Origin: an uncultured Pelagibacteraceae bacterium
GTDB taxonomy: Bacteria; Pseudomonadota; Alphaproteobacteria; Pelagibacterales; Pelagibacteraceae
Assembly (NCBI GenBank): GCA_902610675.1
Contig: CACLWP010000001.1
Coordinates: forward strand, 56,372 to 120,371
DNA: 64,000 bases
Reading direction: 5' to 3'
The position numbers were made by a program, and so were the translations under genes. The notes beneath the pieces were generated by a model. The model did no database searches. It was not told the origin of the DNA and saw only the letters and a list, made by a program, of their open reading frames with translations. This document shows, piece after piece, positions 17,270 through 25,959 of the stretch (positions are counted from its first letter, which is position 1; every line of letters begins with the position of its first letter).

Positions 17270-18580
17270 TTATGCTACCGCAAAACTTACAACACTCAAA
17301 ATTGCAACCACCCATATTGCAGGTGATGTACTAGAAAATTTACCAGTAAATATTTTGATTAGTGCATACGAAACAAAAGCTAAAGCAATACCGTTGCTTA
17401 TACTATATGTTAGAGGCATAGAAATCATTGCAAGTATTGCAGGAGCTGACTCAGAAATATCGTTCCATTCAATATCAGTTATATTTCTGATAAAAAGAAC
17501 TGATACGAACAGCAAAGCCGCACCATCAATTTGTTTTGGTAAACTCGTGGCTAATGGCGCAAAAAATATACAGGCAAGAAAAAGTATACCAATGACAAGA
17601 GATGTCATTCCAGTTTTTCCTCCTGCTTTTACACCTGCTCCAGATTCAACATAGCTCGTAACAGTTGTTGTTCCCATTACGGCGCCAGCAACTGTGCTCA
17701 CACTATCTGACAACATTGCTTTATTAATATCTTGCACTTTACCGTCTTTACCTATCTTACCAGCAACATTTGCTACCGATGTTAAAGTTCCAGCAGTATC
17801 AAAAAAATCTATAAATAATAATGTGAATATTACTGTTGACATACCAGCTGTCATTGCTGCTGATAAATCAAACTCAAATAGATATGTCATTGGTGGTGGT
17901 GAACTTGCAATACCATTAAATTTAGCCAGACCTGTGGCCCAAGCAATAATACTGAATACAAGAATACCTATAATAATATTTCCTTTAACATTCATTTTAT
18001 CTAGAACAATTATTGCTATAAAAGTTGCACAACCTAACAAGACCAAAGGATCACCTAAGTTACCAAGCTGAACGAGTGTTACAGGATTATCAACCACAAC
18101 TTCCATTATTTGAAGTCCAATTATTGCTAAAAATAAACCTATTCCAGCACCTATTCCTAACTTTAAGCTTTTTGGTATAGAATTAATTAACCAAGCTCTG
18201 ATTGGTGTTAAAGAAATAATTAAAAATAATACCCCTGCTACTAATACAGCACCCAAAGCCTCTTGCGGCGTATAACCCATACCAGCACAAACACCAAAAG
18301 CTACAAAAGCATTTATACCCATTCCAGGCGCAAGTCCTATAGGCCATGTTTTTCCATAAAAGGCCATAATAAAACACGCTAACGCTGTTGCTAAAATTGT
18401 TGCTGTATATACAGCTCCAAAATCAAAAAAACCTTTTTCAGGTCCAGCAAATTCCCCAGACAATATAAATGGATTTAAAAACATGATGTATGCCATAGTC
18501 AAAAACGTAGTTGTTCCTGCTATTACTTCTGTTTTAAAATCAGTTTTATGTTTTTTATAATCAAAATATTTATCAAGCAT
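17270..18580 (-). CDS. NCS2-family purine permease (AzgA/GhxP-like)
   Basis: A 436-residue membrane carrier with about 12-14 predicted transmembrane segments. The N-terminal TEVIAGTTTFLTMAYIMFLN is the hallmark of the AzgA-like hypoxanthine/guanine/adenine branch of NCS2 transporters, and GLAPGMGINAFVAFGV and FDTAGTLTSVANVAGK follow in order. It likely imports purine bases by proton symport. The convergent phosphoribosyltransferase would trap the imported base as a nucleotide. No purine riboswitch pattern was seen in the 128 bases upstream, which are plain AT-rich DNA with a TCCTCC (reverse AGGAGGA) ribosome site just before the start. Confidence 0.93.
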   Translation of the reverse strand: MLDKYFDYKKHKTDFKTEVIAGTTTFLTMAYIMFLNPFILSGEFAGPEKGFFDFGAVYTATILATALACFIMAFYGKTWPIGLAPGMGINAFVAFGVCAGMGYTPQEALGAVLVAGVLFLIISLTPIRAWLINSIPKSLKLGIGAGIGLFLAIIGLQIMEVVVDNPVTLVQLGNLGDPLVLLGCATFIAIIVLDKMNVKGNIIIGILVFSIIAWATGLAKFNGIASSPPPMTYLFEFDLSAAMTAGMSTVIFTLLFIDFFDTAGTLTSVANVAGKIGKDGKVQDINKAMLSDSVSTVAGAVMGTTTVTSYVESGAGVKAGGKTGMTSLVIGILFLACIFFAPLATSLPKQIDGAALLFVSVLFIRNITDIEWNDISESAPAILAMISMPLTYSISNGIALAFVSYALIKIFTGKFSSTSPAIWVVAILSVVSFAVA

Positions 18581-18708
18581 TTATCCTCCTAAACATTAAT
18601 AATTATTCGATTCTCTTTCTCTTTTCCCTTCAAAACTAGTTTTTATTAACAATTTTCAACTCAGAAGTTTATATTTATGCCATAATTCCAGTGTTAATAT
18701 AAAAGTTA

Positions 18709-19014
18709 ATGAGAAGTTTAGTTTTATTTATAACAGGTTTTTTTGTGATTATTTTATTATCTGGATGTCAAACTATAAAACAAAAGACAGACGCTATTGT
18801 TGAAAAAGAAAATAAGAAATTAAGTGAATTTATTGGCAAATCATCACAAGAATTAAAGAATAATTTAGGCGAACCTGATGAAGATTTTAAAAACGAAAAA
18901 AGAAATTTAGTATTTGTTTATAATACTAAAAAATACGGTATTCCGTGCGAAAGAAGATTTGAAATTAATTCAAAACTAGTTGTTATTGGATTTGTATCTA
19001 ATGGTTGCTTCTGA
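18709..19014 (+). CDS. Small predicted lipoprotein (SmpA/BamE-like fold possible)
   Basis: A 101-residue predicted lipoprotein with a signal segment (residues 3-18) and lipobox LLSGC (Cys about 20). After a charged linker, FIGKSSQELKNNLGEPDEDFK resembles the short helix-loop of BamE/OmlA-type domains (a Gly-x-Pro turn), followed by two strands ending in a Cys-containing tail (GIPCERRFE and SNGCF). The two late cysteines could form a disulfide in the periplasm. I do not recognise a specific function. It is monocistronic and convergent with the small heat-shock gene. Confidence 0.7.
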   Translation: MRSLVLFITGFFVIILLSGCQTIKQKTDAIVEKENKKLSEFIGKSSQELKNNLGEPDEDFKNEKRNLVFVYNTKKYGIPCERRFEINSKLVVIGFVSNGCF

Positions 19015-19019
19015 TTACC

Positions 19020-19040
19020 TGCGGAGATTTTAGCTCCGCA
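19020..19040. terminator. Hairpin between lipoprotein and hsp20 genes
   Basis: Arms TGCGGAG (19020-19026) and CTCCGCA (19034-19040) pair perfectly with a seven-base loop. It lies between two convergent genes in an otherwise AT-only gap, so a terminator role is likely. A clear run of T does not follow on either strand. Confidence 0.6.
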
Positions 19041-19052
19041 AGCAAGGTATAC

Positions 19053-19499
19053 TTATTTTATTTCAATAAGTTTTTTCTTTTTATGTTCAGGTATAATTCT
19101 TTCACAAGATATTGTTAAAAGACCATCTTTAAGCTCCGCACCATTTACTTTTACATCGTCAGCAATAGTAAAAGATCTTGCAAATTGTCTTTGAGAAATA
19201 CCTTTATGAATAATTTCCCAATCAGTATTATCGTTTTCAGATTTATTAATTTGCTTTGTTCTAACAGTTAATAAATTATCCTCAAACTCTACCTCTACAT
19301 CTTTCTTATTAAAACCAGCTAAAGCTACTTCAATTGCGTAGTTATCTTTACCAACTTTCCTGATGTTATAAGGGGGGTAATTTGACTGCATAGTCAAAGA
19401 ACCATTACCAAGCATGTTTTCAAATTGATCAAACATGTCGTCAAAACCAATTGAAAAAGGTCTTAGTGAGTTAAATATAGATAAATCCTTACTTGTCAT
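19053..19499 (-). CDS. Small heat-shock protein (Hsp20/IbpA family)
   Basis: A 148-residue small heat-shock chaperone that binds unfolding proteins. The alpha-crystallin domain spans about residues 38-135 (YNIRKVGKDNYAIEVALAGF at its start, AELKDGLLTISCER at its end). The C-terminal tail has basic residues and an I-x-E end instead of the usual long tail. The N-terminal region FDDMFDQFENML is typical of the class A proteobacterial form. A heat-shock promoter candidate lies upstream and a good Shine-Dalgarno (AAGGAGAA) precedes the ATG. Monocistronic. Confidence 0.95.
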   Translation of the reverse strand: MTSKDLSIFNSLRPFSIGFDDMFDQFENMLGNGSLTMQSNYPPYNIRKVGKDNYAIEVALAGFNKKDVEVEFEDNLLTVRTKQINKSENDNTDWEIIHKGISQRQFARSFTIADDVKVNGAELKDGLLTISCERIIPEHKKKKLIEIK

Positions 19500-19560
19500 A
19501 ATATTCTCCTTTGTTAAGCAAGTTTATTTATGTAAGCCCCATAAGGCGACCGACAATATC

Positions 19561-19589
19561 TATATGGGAGTTATTTTTTTTTTTTCAAG
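19561..19589 (-). promoter_or_regulatory. Candidate sigma-32 promoter of hsp20
   Basis: Read on the minus strand, CTTGAAA begins at 19589 (a -35 match) and CCCATATA lies at 19568-19561 (a -10 match), 17 bases between CTTG and CCCAT. This agrees with the RpoH consensus CTTGAA/CCCCAT-T. The spacer is almost pure A. It would give a leader of about 50 bases before hsp20. Confidence 0.65.
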
Positions 19590-19592
19590 ATA

Positions 19593-21674
19593 TTAAATTC
19601 TAATCTTTTCAGAGATCTTTAATATAAATGCATAGTCAAAAGCTATTTCTTCAATGGCACCATCTCTACCTGACTTTCCTCCGTGACCTGCATTCATTTC
19701 GGTTTTTAACAAAAGTAAGTTATTGTCTGTTTTTAAATCTCTAAGTTTAGCTGTAAATTTTGCTGGTTCATCAAATAATACTCTATTATCACTTAAGCTT
19801 GTTGTAATTAACATGTGAGGGTAATCCATTTTTTTTATATTGTTATATGGAGCGTAAGAATAAATGTAATCAAAATGATCTTTTTTGTCTTTTGCATTAC
19901 CAAATTCATCAAACTCTCCAACAGTTAAGGGCAAAGAATGATCCAAGTTAGTTGTTAAAGAGTCAACAAATGGCACAGCCATAATAATTCCAAGAAATAA
20001 GTCTGGTGATTGATTAACCACCGCTCCCATTAATAAACCCCCTGCTGATCCACCCATGCCGATAATTTTTCCTTTTGATGAATATTTTTTATCAATTAAA
20101 AATTTTGCTACGTGAATATAATCTTCAAAAGTGTTTTTTTTATTAAGTAGTTTTCCTTCTTTCCACCATTTCATTCCTCTTTCCATTCCACCTCTAATAT
20201 GTGCAGTCACCCAAATAATATCTCTATCAATTAAACTTAATCTTGTTGAGGAAAAATCAGGTGTCATCGAACTTCCATATGATCCATAGCCATATAACAG
20301 TAAATTTGCTGACCCATCAATTTTTGTCTTTTTATGTCTTGTTATTGTGATTGGAACTAATCTTCCATCATGAGACGAACACTCTAATCTTTCAACTATA
20401 TAATCATTTGGATTATGCCCAGATGGAATCTCTTGTTCTTTTACCAGTTTCCTTTCTTTTGTTTTTAAATTGTATAAATAAGTTTTGCCTGGCGTTTTTG
20501 GGGATGAATATGACAAGTAAATTACATCAGTATTTTTATCTCTTTGTAACAAAGAAACACTGGGCACAATCACAGTCTCATCAGTAAAATTTAATTCTTC
20601 CTCAACTCCTGTTTGATTATTTCTTACAAATAATTTTCCTAATGCATTAGATTTTTCCCCTCTGATGATCCAATTATTTAAGAATATTAATCCTCCAATT
20701 AGAACCTCATCTTTAGCAGCTATATATATTTCCCATTTTTGATTTGATAAATCATCACATCTCTCGATTTTAAAATCTTCTGCATTATCATTGGTATGAC
20801 AATAAAAATATTCATCCCAAGAATTGATAGAATAAATTATACCTTTTTTTCTCTTTTTAATTAATTTTGGTTTTGGATTTTTTTCTGTAACTTCAAAATA
20901 AAATTGTTCAGATGTATTATGATCCGAAGTTGTTATAAAAAAATATTTTTCATCTGAACTTAAACTTATACCTACAGTAAATGCCTCATTTTTTTCCTCA
21001 AAAATAAGCTCATCATCTTTAATTGATGATCCAATTTTATGTCTAAAGATTTTTCTTGGTCTATGAAATTCATCCAGTTTTGAGTAAAAAATATATTTGT
21101 CATCTAAACTGAAAGTAATACCTCCACTTGTCTCTTCTATTTTTTCGGTAACCAATTTTCCTGTGGAAATATCTCTTATATAAATTGTAAAATATTCAGA
21201 ACCTTTTAAATCTAAGGAGTATCCTAAAAGTTCGTCATTGTAGCTTACCTCCAAGTCTCCAACACCAAAATATTTAGTTTTTAATTTTTCTTTTTCTTTA
21301 TCACCATTCCAAATTTCCTCTATTTTATCATTTCCAATTTTTTTTCTTAATTTTATTGAGTAATTCCCTGTTGCTGTAGTTTTAGTCCAATACTCAAATT
21401 CTTTATCTTTAAATTTCAAAGACTCATCATCTAATTTTATTCTGCTTTTAATTTCATCAAATAATATTTTCTGGCATTTTTTTGTATCTTTTAAGTTATG
21501 TTCTGTGAAAGTATTCTCCTCTTCAAGATATTTTCTTACTTCAGGAAGTAACTTGGAACTATCTTTTAAAACTTCAAGAATATTATCTTGGTGTATCCAA
21601 CTATAATCATCCTCCCAAGTTGTATTGTGACAAGATTTTAACTCTGGTTTCTTTTTAAGTTGTGGTACTTTCAT
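19593..21674 (-). CDS. ptrB: Oligopeptidase B (prolyl oligopeptidase family, S9A)
   Basis: A 693-residue serine peptidase that trims small peptides after basic residues. The N-terminal beta-propeller (about 70-400) carries the family regions SYNDELLGYSLDLKGSEYF and EETSGGITFSLDDKYIFYSK. The C-terminal hydrolase domain has the nucleophile motif GMGGSAGGLLMG (Ser about residue 545), the Asp in SLSDNRVLFDEPAKF and the His in NAGHGGKSGR. The expected catalytic triad is complete, and length is normal. Its start overlaps the longest divergent reading of the J-domain gene, so the two promoters must be within each other's 5' ends. Confidence 0.95.
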   Translation of the reverse strand: MKVPQLKKKPELKSCHNTTWEDDYSWIHQDNILEVLKDSSKLLPEVRKYLEEENTFTEHNLKDTKKCQKILFDEIKSRIKLDDESLKFKDKEFEYWTKTTATGNYSIKLRKKIGNDKIEEIWNGDKEKEKLKTKYFGVGDLEVSYNDELLGYSLDLKGSEYFTIYIRDISTGKLVTEKIEETSGGITFSLDDKYIFYSKLDEFHRPRKIFRHKIGSSIKDDELIFEEKNEAFTVGISLSSDEKYFFITTSDHNTSEQFYFEVTEKNPKPKLIKKRKKGIIYSINSWDEYFYCHTNDNAEDFKIERCDDLSNQKWEIYIAAKDEVLIGGLIFLNNWIIRGEKSNALGKLFVRNNQTGVEEELNFTDETVIVPSVSLLQRDKNTDVIYLSYSSPKTPGKTYLYNLKTKERKLVKEQEIPSGHNPNDYIVERLECSSHDGRLVPITITRHKKTKIDGSANLLLYGYGSYGSSMTPDFSSTRLSLIDRDIIWVTAHIRGGMERGMKWWKEGKLLNKKNTFEDYIHVAKFLIDKKYSSKGKIIGMGGSAGGLLMGAVVNQSPDLFLGIIMAVPFVDSLTTNLDHSLPLTVGEFDEFGNAKDKKDHFDYIYSYAPYNNIKKMDYPHMLITTSLSDNRVLFDEPAKFTAKLRDLKTDNNLLLLKTEMNAGHGGKSGRDGAIEEIAFDYAFILKISEKIRI

Positions 21675-21688
21675 GCAGATACAAATAT

Positions 21689-22195
21689 ATGAATATAATA
21701 ATTTATACAGTAGTTATATTAGTCATTTTTTATTTACTGCTACGTTTTATTACTAAAATTTCCTCTAAAAAAATATCAAAAGGCTTTAGATTTCTTGTTA
21801 TATTGGGACTGATTACTTTAGCGATTTTGTTTGCTATTGGTGGAAAATTTTTATTAACCTTACCGCTTACTTTGGCAAGTTTAGCTCTATTAAAATTAAA
21901 AGGCTTATCTATTTTCCAATTAATTTCTCTTTTTAGACTTATTCAAACATTAAGAAGATCTGGTCGATTTTCTTTTAATCAGACAGGCTCAAATAATAAT
22001 GTATCGTCAATATCAGTTTCAGAGGCATATAAAATTTTAAACTTAGATATGAACAAAAAAGTTACTAAAGAGGATGTAAATAAAGCATATATCAAAATAC
22101 AGAAAAAGATTCATCCTGACATTTCTCCGGAAACTTCAAGACTATCCTCAATTGTTAATGAGGCTAAAGATATTGTGCTTAATGATATCTCTTAA
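21689..22195 (+). CDS. Membrane-anchored DnaJ-domain protein
   Basis: A 168-residue protein with two or three hydrophobic segments at the N-terminus (about residues 1-20 and 33-65) and a C-terminal J domain (about 112-165). The HPD motif is in KIQKKIHPDISPET. The layout, membrane part plus C-terminal J domain, resembles the TIM14/Pam18-like proteins common in alphaproteobacteria; it would stimulate DnaK at the inner membrane. I prefer ATG 21689 to GTG 21662, because the longer form overlaps ptrB and adds non-hydrophobic residues before the membrane segment. The 3' end overlaps the GT9 gene by four bases. Confidence 0.85.
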   Translation: MNIIIYTVVILVIFYLLLRFITKISSKKISKGFRFLVILGLITLAILFAIGGKFLLTLPLTLASLALLKLKGLSIFQLISLFRLIQTLRRSGRFSFNQTGSNNNVSSISVSEAYKILNLDMNKKVTKEDVNKAYIKIQKKIHPDISPETSRLSSIVNEAKDIVLNDIS

Positions 22196-23154
22196 TCAAT
22201 AATTTCTATAAATTTTCTAAAAATTTTTTGTGGATCTATCTTTTCTTTACCTAAAGTATTATGTGTCACTGTTTTTTCTCCTTCCGGAATTATTGGAAAC
22301 ATTTTTGTACTATAATTTCCATAAATTAAGGGAGTATCAGCCATTAAAGTAATTGTCTTAATACCTAGAGCTGAGGATAAATGACTAAAACTTGAGTCGT
22401 TACAAATGGATACATTACAACTCTTAATTAATGGTAAAATTTCACTGATGGTTAAATTATCTAAACGAGTACATAAATTCTTGAATTTAGACTGTAAAAT
22501 TTCATTTAATATTTCTTGTTCTTCAATTTCCTTACCTGTTGCAAGAAAAAATCTGCAATTCTTTATATTTGATATTTTCTCAATTACGCTTAAAAAAATT
22601 TTTGCGGGAACTCTCTTTGTTGGTCCAGAACCACCTATGCCTAAAAGAATATTTGTAGTATTTTTATTTATTTGAAATTCTTGTGCTGTTTTGAAAATTG
22701 ACTCATTATCAATTTGTACTTCAGGATCTTCATCAACGTCCAAATCTAAATTTGCTTTTAAAAATTTTTTAGGTACCTCAGTTATGTGTTGTTTGTTTTT
22801 TGTTAATAGTGGATATTGATAAATTTTTGGAATACCAGACATCCTTGCAATTATATTAAATCTTACAGATGAGTTAAAAATAAAGATTTTATCAAATTTA
22901 TATTTTTTTAAATCCTTAGCTAAATTAAAAATACCAAAAAAACCACCATGTCTGTTTTTATTATTGTTATCTCTTTCTAAAATAAGAATTTTATCAATAT
23001 AGCTTGTCTGATGTAAATATTGGTTGGCTTTAGAGTTTTCTTTTACCAATATACTTATTGGTGAATTAAATTTTTTTGATAAAGCCTTAATAAATGGTAA
23101 GAAAATTACGGTATCCCCAACACCCATCCTACTCTGAATTGCTAATATTTTCAT
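22192..23154 (-). CDS. Glycosyltransferase family 9 (heptosyltransferase-like)
   Basis: A 320-residue GT-B glycosyltransferase of family 9. The N-terminal IQSRMGVGDTVIFLPFIKAL, with a conserved Gly-Asp pair, and the C-terminal CNDSSFSHLSSALGIKTITL (donor-site D-S-x-x-x-H-x-A motif) are typical of ADP-heptose:LPS heptosyltransferases. The catalytic Asp is near residue 13. It probably adds a heptose or related sugar to the lipopolysaccharide core, but the acceptor is not evident; no other core-LPS gene is next to it. Monocistronic, divergent from the DapA-family gene. Confidence 0.85.
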   Translation of the reverse strand: MKILAIQSRMGVGDTVIFLPFIKALSKKFNSPISILVKENSKANQYLHQTSYIDKILILERDNNNKNRHGGFFGIFNLAKDLKKYKFDKIFIFNSSVRFNIIARMSGIPKIYQYPLLTKNKQHITEVPKKFLKANLDLDVDEDPEVQIDNESIFKTAQEFQINKNTTNILLGIGGSGPTKRVPAKIFLSVIEKISNIKNCRFFLATGKEIEEQEILNEILQSKFKNLCTRLDNLTISEILPLIKSCNVSICNDSSFSHLSSALGIKTITLMADTPLIYGNYSTKMFPIIPEGEKTVTHNTLGKEKIDPQKIFRKFIEIID

Positions 23155-23202
23155 ATAGTATTTATAAACTTTACTGAGTATATTTTTATATAAATTTTTA
23201 TT

Positions 23203-24087
23203 ATGACAAAAATAAGTGGAATTTTTGCTGCTTCAATGTCTGTGCTTAATAACGATTTAAGCCTTAATGTTGAAAAAACAATAAAGCACGCTGAGCAACT
23301 TATTGATCAAGGTTGTCATGGCACAGTAATATTTGGTAGCACAGGTCAGTCTCAATTAATACCTATTTCAGAAAAAATTGACTTACTTAATAATCTCTCA
23401 AGGAGCAAATATAAGGATAAGCATATTGTTGGCACAGGTCTTAACTCTTTAGGTGAAACAATAAATTTTATGAAGATAGCAATTTCTTTGAAGTTAAATA
23501 AATTTTTAATTATGCCTCCTGCGTATTACAGCTATGGTGATAGAGAGGTTTTAGATTTTTATTCTAGAATAATTAGTTCTGTGCCAGATTGTAAAATTAT
23601 ACTTTATAATTTTGAAAAACTTAGTGGTTATAAATTTAGTTTAAAGTGTGTAGAAACACTTGTAAATAAATTTCCAAATCAAATAATTGGAGTAAAAGAT
23701 AGCTCTTATAATTTATATGAAAATTTAAAACTTAAAAACTTTTCAATTTTACCTGGCTCAGAAATTAAATTGTTAAAAAGTTTAGAGCAAGGCTGTTCTG
23801 GCATAATAACTGCAACATGTAATGTTACAGCAGAATTGTCTAGACGAGTTTATGATGATTTTTTCGCAGGAAATAAACAATTACTTAATGATAAATTATG
23901 TGAAGTCAGAAGCACTTTTGACAAATATAATCTTATTTCTGGTTTACATACTTATTGTGCGCAAAATGACAGCATATATAAAAATATTTTACCACCACTA
24001 AGTCTTTTAAATCGAAATGATGAGGAAGAATTATTAAACACATTAAAAGACTTGGAATTTTATAACAAACCAACCTTGGCTGCATAA
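23203..24087 (+). CDS. DapA/NanA-superfamily aldolase-lyase
   Basis: A 294-residue (beta/alpha)8 class I aldolase of the dihydrodipicolinate synthase/N-acetylneuraminate lyase superfamily. The Schiff-base Lys is in IGVKDSSYN (about residue 163) and the conserved Tyr in KIILYNFEKL (about 136); HGTVIFGSTGQSQ is the expected substrate-loop region, close to the family's GTTGE form. The context (a Cfa-type gene follows after one base) is not lysine biosynthesis, so a catabolic or sugar-acid lyase activity is more likely than true DapA. Substrate is unknown. Confidence 0.82.
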   Translation: MTKISGIFAASMSVLNNDLSLNVEKTIKHAEQLIDQGCHGTVIFGSTGQSQLIPISEKIDLLNNLSRSKYKDKHIVGTGLNSLGETINFMKIAISLKLNKFLIMPPAYYSYGDREVLDFYSRIISSVPDCKIILYNFEKLSGYKFSLKCVETLVNKFPNQIIGVKDSSYNLYENLKLKNFSILPGSEIKLLKSLEQGCSGIITATCNVTAELSRRVYDDFFAGNKQLLNDKLCEVRSTFDKYNLISGLHTYCAQNDSIYKNILPPLSLLNRNDEEELLNTLKDLEFYNKPTLAA

Positions 24088-24088
24088 A

Positions 24089-25276
24089 ATGCAATTAGCT
24101 AGATTTCTCAATAAAATTTTTAAAAAAGGTGGGTTTATATTAACTGATGCTAATTCCAAGGAATACATTATTGGGCAACCAAATGATAACCCTCTTAAAT
24201 TAAAAATTCTAAATAAAAATCTTCATTATAAATTGTTATTTCATCCTGATTTATATTTTGGTGAGGCATATACTAATGGTGAAATATTAATAGAAAATGG
24301 TTCATTAACTGATTTCTTAGATTTGGCACTTATGAATTTTGGCAGAGGAGAATTAAACTTTTTTAGTTATCTAATTAACAGATTAAGAGGATCATACAGA
24401 TATCTAACTAACTTCAATTTTATTAAGAAATCAAAAATGAATGTATCCCACCATTATGATATTAAAGATGATTTATATGATTTATTTTTAGATTCAAAGA
24501 GACAATATTCCTGTGCATACTTCAAAAGTGAAAATGATAGTTTGGAAACTGCTCAAAATAATAAGATTCAACACATCATTAAAAAATTAAATATAAAATC
24601 AAATCAAAAAGTTTTGGATATAGGTTGTGGCTGGGGATCGCTTGCTATTGACATAGCCAAAACTGTAAAATGCGAGGTAACAGGAATCACTCTATCAAAG
24701 AAACAATTAAATTATTGCAACCAAAAAGCAAAAGAATTGAATTTGCAGAATCAATTAAAATTTAAACTAATGGATTATAGGGAATTAAATGAAAAATTTG
24801 ATAGAATAGTTAGCGTTGGGATGTTTGAACATGTTGGAAGGAAATTTTATAAAAAATTTTTTAAACAAATCGAAAAAATATTGAAAGATGATGGGGTTTC
24901 ACTGATACATACTATTGGATCTGTAAATCCCCCTAGAGATCCTCATCCCTGGATTACAAAATATATTTTTCCTGGTGGTTATACTCCAAGTTTAAGTGAA
25001 GTAACTAACCCTATTGAAAAAGCTGGCTTAATAGTCACTGATATTGAGGTTTTAAGGCTCCATTACGCACACACATTGAGACATTGGAAAGAAAATTGCT
25101 TAAAAAATAAAGATAAAATTATTCAAATGTTTGATGAAAAATTTTTTAGAATGTGGGAGTTCTATCTTGCTGGTTGTGAAATGGCATTTAAGTGGGGTGA
25201 TCAAGTTGTATATCAATTTCAACTTACTAAAAATTATAGATCAACACCTGTGACTAGAGACTATATTTATCAATAA
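24089..25276 (+). CDS. cfa: Cyclopropane-fatty-acyl-phospholipid synthase family methyltransferase
   Basis: A 395-residue enzyme of the CFA synthase family: an N-terminal lipid-binding part (about 1-110, containing HPDLYFGEAYTNGEI) and a SAM-dependent methyltransferase domain with VLDIGCGWGSLAIDIA (about residues 173-188). Further family marks are NVSHHYDIKDDLYDLFLD, DRIVSVGMFEHVG and HYAHTLRHW. It would methylate the double bonds of unsaturated acyl chains in membrane phospholipids. One base separates it from the lyase gene, so the two form one transcript, although no metabolic link is obvious. Confidence 0.93.
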   Translation: MQLARFLNKIFKKGGFILTDANSKEYIIGQPNDNPLKLKILNKNLHYKLLFHPDLYFGEAYTNGEILIENGSLTDFLDLALMNFGRGELNFFSYLINRLRGSYRYLTNFNFIKKSKMNVSHHYDIKDDLYDLFLDSKRQYSCAYFKSENDSLETAQNNKIQHIIKKLNIKSNQKVLDIGCGWGSLAIDIAKTVKCEVTGITLSKKQLNYCNQKAKELNLQNQLKFKLMDYRELNEKFDRIVSVGMFEHVGRKFYKKFFKQIEKILKDDGVSLIHTIGSVNPPRDPHPWITKYIFPGGYTPSLSEVTNPIEKAGLIVTDIEVLRLHYAHTLRHWKENCLKNKDKIIQMFDEKFFRMWEFYLAGCEMAFKWGDQVVYQFQLTKNYRSTPVTRDYIYQ

Positions 25277-25305
25277 ATTATTGATAGTGTCGTTTCCTCT
25301 ATGAA

Positions 25306-25959
25306 ATGAAAAAAAAGCATAAAAAATCAAAAAAAAAGACAAAAACAAAAAAGATAAATAAAGTTAATAAAGTTAAGAGAAAAATAAGTAATAATAAAAA
25401 AAAACCTCAAAAGCAGAAAAAAACTAAAATTATTAAAAAAAAGAAAAAAAGTAAATTCAAAAAGACAAAAAAAATTAATTACCAAACTCAAATAAAAAAA
25501 AAACAAAAAGATAGTTTAGTACTAAAATTAATTAAATTTCAATTATCTTTAAAGCCTCAATTTAATTTTAAATTTAACTTTGGTTTGGAAAAATATATCC
25601 AAGCTTTTTTTGATAAAATTTCAGAAACAATTTCAAATTATAAGATTTTAAAAACTGATGAAAAAAGGAGAATAAAGATAGAAAAAATTGAGAGAGAAAG
25701 AGAGAAAAAAATTGATCAAGCAAAAAGGAAAAAAGAGGAAGAAATTTTAAGATTAAGGCTGAAGGAGCAAACTCTTAAAGAAGAAGAAAGATTAGAAAGA
25801 CAAAGAACAAAAGATATAAAAATATTTTTAAGAAAAGAACAAGCACTTTTAAGAATTGAGCAAGCAGAAAAGCAAAAACAATTTTTAAAACAACTAAGAC
25901 TGGATAAACAAATTGAAAAATTCAGAATAAGAGAAGTCAAAGAACTAGAAAAAACTTGA
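25306..25959 (+). pseudogene. Lysine-rich coiled-coil protein, N-terminal part, cut by a frameshift
   Basis: This 217-residue reading starts with a very lysine-rich segment (residues 1-65) and continues as a charged coiled coil rich in Glu, Lys and Arg from about residue 120. It stops at TGA 25957-25959, just after a run of six A (25949-25954). Removing one A joins it to the next frame, which stays open to 26506 and continues the coiled coil. This is either a true broken gene, a sequencing error in the homopolymer, or a slippage site. I do not recognise a function. The polylysine start could bind nucleic acid or acidic lipid, which is inference only. Confidence 0.7.

Noticed and set aside
18581..18708. 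Purine riboswitch before the NCS2 permease
   Set aside because: The stretch is plain AT/pyrimidine-rich DNA without the paired helices and conserved loops of a purine aptamer.
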